DNA of 64,000 nucleotides, taken from assembly GCF_000340375.1 (NCBI RefSeq), contig NZ_KB446649.1, positions 64,339 to 128,338 of the forward strand, in the 5' to 3' direction. Source of the stretch: Eggerthia catenaformis OT 569 = DSM 20559 (lineage in GTDB: Bacteria > Bacillota_I > Bacilli_A > Erysipelotrichales > Coprobacillaceae). Made by a program: the position numbers and the translations under genes. Under the pieces are notes generated by a model. It worked only from the letters and a program-made list of their open reading frames with translations. It was not told the origin of the DNA and made no database searches. Positions 61,984 through 64,000 of the stretch are shown here, piece after piece. Each line of letters opens with the position of its first letter. Position 1 is the first letter of the stretch.

Positions 61984-62956
61984 TTTTCATTCCTTCTTTC
62001 ATTTTTTCAACAACATTTTCTTTAACCATTGTATAGGTCAATTCCATTGCTGATAAAAAAGCAACAGCATCACTGCCTCCATGAGCCTTTACAATAGCTT
62101 TATCAAATCCCATCATTAAAGCACCGCCAACAGATTTATAATCAAAACGGTCTTTAAGAGAGTACAAATTCTTTTTAGCAAGTAATGCTCCTATTTTCCC
62201 TTTAAAATCAGACATTAAGCTTTCTTTCATTAATTTCATTAAAATAATAGCTGTTCCTTCCATAGATTTTAAAGCAATATTACCGCTAAATCCATCCGTC
62301 ACAATAACATCAACTTCTCCCATCAAAAGATCTCTACCTTCAATATTCCCAATAAAATGAATATTCTTGTTGGCTGATAAAAGACGATAAGCTTCTGTAT
62401 GTACTTCATCGCCTTTATGATCTTCTGTACCAATATTTAATAGAGCAACAGTAGGATGTTCTATATGATTAATAGCAGATGCATAAACTGATCCCATAAT
62501 TGCAAAAGATTCTAGCTGTGATGCCGTATTAGAAGCATTGGCTCCGACATCTAAAAGACATGTTCCTTTTCCATTAACAGTAGGAAGCTGAGCCATTAAA
62601 CATGATTTCTCTACATTTTCTAAACGATGTCCAAAAAGCATTGCAGCAGTATAATAAGCCCCTGTAGAGCCGCATGATACAACTCCATCCGCTCTGTTGT
62701 CACTGGAAAGCATTAAAGCTTTTACTAATGAAGACTCTTTCTTTCTTCTAACTCCCAAAACACTATCAGTCATTGCAACAACATCTCTTGCATCTATTAT
62801 TTCAACATTAGAATAATTGTTTAATAGTGTTAACTCCTCCTGTTTTCCAGTAACCAACAGCTTAACATTCGGATGCTTTTCAACAAATTTCAGACAAGCA
62901 TCAACAACAATTCGACTTCCTAAATCGCCACTCATGGCATCAATTGCTAATTTCAT
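61970..62956 (-). CDS. plsX: Phosphate acyltransferase PlsX
   Basis: Makes acyl-phosphate from acyl-ACP for phospholipid synthesis. 328 residues: MKLAIDAMSGDLGSRIVVDA, GVVSCGSTGAYYTAAM, LLDVGANASNTASQL, IVTDGFSGNIALKSMEG. The ATG at 62956 follows GGGGTGAG; a longer frame would include that site. Next to recG and rnc as in many Bacillota; the usual fabD, fabG and acpP between plsX and rnc are missing. Confidence 0.95.
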   Translation of the reverse strand: MKLAIDAMSGDLGSRIVVDACLKFVEKHPNVKLLVTGKQEELTLLNNYSNVEIIDARDVVAMTDSVLGVRRKKESSLVKALMLSSDNRADGVVSCGSTGAYYTAAMLFGHRLENVEKSCLMAQLPTVNGKGTCLLDVGANASNTASQLESFAIMGSVYASAINHIEHPTVALLNIGTEDHKGDEVHTEAYRLLSANKNIHFIGNIEGRDLLMGEVDVIVTDGFSGNIALKSMEGTAIILMKLMKESLMSDFKGKIGALLAKKNLYSLKDRFDYKSVGGALMMGFDKAIVKAHGGSDAVAFLSAMELTYTMVKENVVEKMKEGMKNENS

Positions 62957-62987
62957 ATTCTCACCCCATTTGAGCATTATAGCATAG

Positions 62988-64000
62988 TTAATCTATATAT
63001 TCATTACCGCTTTTTATATTTTCAATAATTTTTTCAATATACTGTTTATATTCATCATATTTATAATAATCTTCAATAATCTTAATTGCATCATTTCTAG
63101 CAGTTTCCAGTATTTTATAATCTTTTACAAGGTCACCCAGTACAAAAGAAGGCATACCGCTTTGCTTATCACCTAAGACTTCTCCCGGACCTCTTAAAGA
63201 TAAATCATATTCTGATATTTCAAAACCATCACTATGTGATTCTAAAAATCTTAAGCGTTCAATTGTTTCTTCTTTCTTACTGGTACTTAAAAGAAAACAT
63301 CTTCCTTGAATGGCTCCTCTGCCAACACGACCTCTTAACTGATGAATCTGACTTAATCCGAATCTATCTGCGTCATAAATAATCATCATATTTGCATTTT
63401 TAACATCTATTCCCACTTCAATCACAGTCGTAGATACAAGTATCTGTATTCTATTAGAAGAAAAATCATCCATTACCTTATTCTTTTCTTCATCTTTTAA
63501 ATGACCATGAAGCAGTCCAATTTGATATTGTCCTTTAAAATATTTGCTCATTGCCTGATAAACCTGTTCTGCACTTTTTAAAGACTGATCTTCATTTTCT
63601 TCAATCATTGGACAAATCACATATACCTGTCCCAATGAAGCAAGATAATCCTTAAGTTCCTTTAAAAAAGGTTTAACCGATTTTCCAAAATAATAAACCG
63701 TCTTTGTTTCCAGTCTGCCTGTCGGCTTCGTTTTGATTGTAGAAACATCCATATCACCAAACAAAGTTAAAGCTAAAGTACGAGGAATAGGCGTAGCAGA
63801 CATAACCATAAAATCACTATTCTTTCCTTTATCCTTTAAAGCTTTTCGCTGCTCAACGCCAAAACGATGCTGCTCATCAGTAATAACTAAACCCAACTTA
63901 TGATAATTAACTTTCTCCTGAAACAAAGCATGAGTACCTATTATAACATCTACTTCATGATTTTCCAGACACTTATATATATTCTCCTTTTCCTTTAAAC
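62988..64000 (-). CDS. recG: ATP-dependent DNA helicase RecG, C-terminal part (runs off the window)
   Basis: Branch-migration helicase for fork reversal and repair. The open frame continues without stop to the window edge (VIIGTHALFQEKVNYHKLGL upstream of the last visible TTG), so the true start is outside. Visible: motif II DEQHRFGVEQR, motif III MSATPIPRTLAL, motif V STTVIEVGIDVKNA, motif VI HQLRGRVGRGAIQG and the RecG wedge-contact end SLRGPGEVLGDKQSG. About 337 of roughly 670 residues. Confidence 0.95.
   Translation of the reverse strand, partial: LKEKENIYKCLENHEVDVIIGTHALFQEKVNYHKLGLVITDEQHRFGVEQRKALKDKGKNSDFMVMSATPIPRTLALTLFGDMDVSTIKTKPTGRLETKTVYYFGKSVKPFLKELKDYLASLGQVYVICPMIEENEDQSLKSAEQVYQAMSKYFKGQYQIGLLHGHLKDEEKNKVMDDFSSNRIQILVSTTVIEVGIDVKNANMMIIYDADRFGLSQIHQLRGRVGRGAIQGRCFLLSTSKKEETIERLRFLESHSDGFEISEYDLSLRGPGEVLGDKQSGMPSFVLGDLVKDYKILETARNDAIKIIEDYYKYDEYKQYIEKIIENIKSGNEYID

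Overview
The window is ordinary chromosome of a low-GC Gram-positive bacterium (Bacillota). Gene content (PASTA kinase PrkC with PrpC, RqcH, RsgA, CoaX, MgtE), strong GGAGG ribosome sites, compact A/T-rich intergenes and protein style suggest the Erysipelotrichia/Coprobacillaceae; that placement is inference, with no rRNA here to test it. Most genes lie on the minus strand. There is no sign of phage, insertion sequence or CRISPR.

Layout. 0-1.6 kb: mgtE behind a leader with a 12-codon ORF (starting MDDSP) and two mutually exclusive hairpins. 1.7-5.3 kb: an A/T-rich patch of immunity-like genes, two intact (a DUF2262-like protein; ankyrin repeats plus a SUKH-like C-terminus) among at least five decayed ones (DUF4241-like, leucine-rich repeat, unnamed fragments). 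5.4-12.6 kb: engB, lon, tig, a TPR protein, pfkA, tcdA; a near-perfect CIRCE sits directly upstream of the tig promoter. 12.6-21.8 kb: the conserved translation and cell-wall-signalling operon priA-rsmB-rlmN-prpC-prkC-rsgA-rpe-thiN. 21.8-24.6 kb: ROK sugar kinase plus MFS carrier, then gmk. 24.7-27.5 kb: rqcH, pgeF and a Sel1 protein. 27.6-33.3 kb: short SSB, tyrosine phosphatase, HD protein with a PF06541 membrane protein, HAD phosphatase, two tiny membrane proteins and a NodB deacetylase. 33.3-38.1 kb: nnr, an O-acetylhomoserine sulfhydrylase, an unknown membrane protein and a prepilin peptidase.

38.1-46.5 kb holds a two-gene sugar-sensing operon (EIIB-like protein and ROK repressor) with a palindromic operator candidate, a zinc-ribbon protein, a PDZ-less HtrA, murI, a frameshifted SDR gene, a GH13 enzyme, a membrane protein, and a GH1 phospho-beta-glucosidase divergent from an RpiR regulator. 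47.5-50.1 kb is a CoA operon: ECF substrate-binding component (probably for pantothenate), coaBC, coaX. 50.2-56.8 kb: tRNA-Gly, an AAA ATPase, a Gram-negative-type (type I) murB, citrate synthase, a Cof phosphatase and a P-type ATPase. 56.9-58.0 kb: eleven tRNA genes from two promoters. 58.1-64 kb: tyrA, pncB, a DUF1275 protein, rnc, plsX and the 3' part of recG running off the window.

The most interesting signals are regulatory: the mgtE leader, the CIRCE at tig, the ROK/EIIB operator, hairpins shared between terminators and neighbouring coding or ribosome-binding sequence, and the immunity-gene graveyard. All functions are assigned by reading motifs; no database search was possible.
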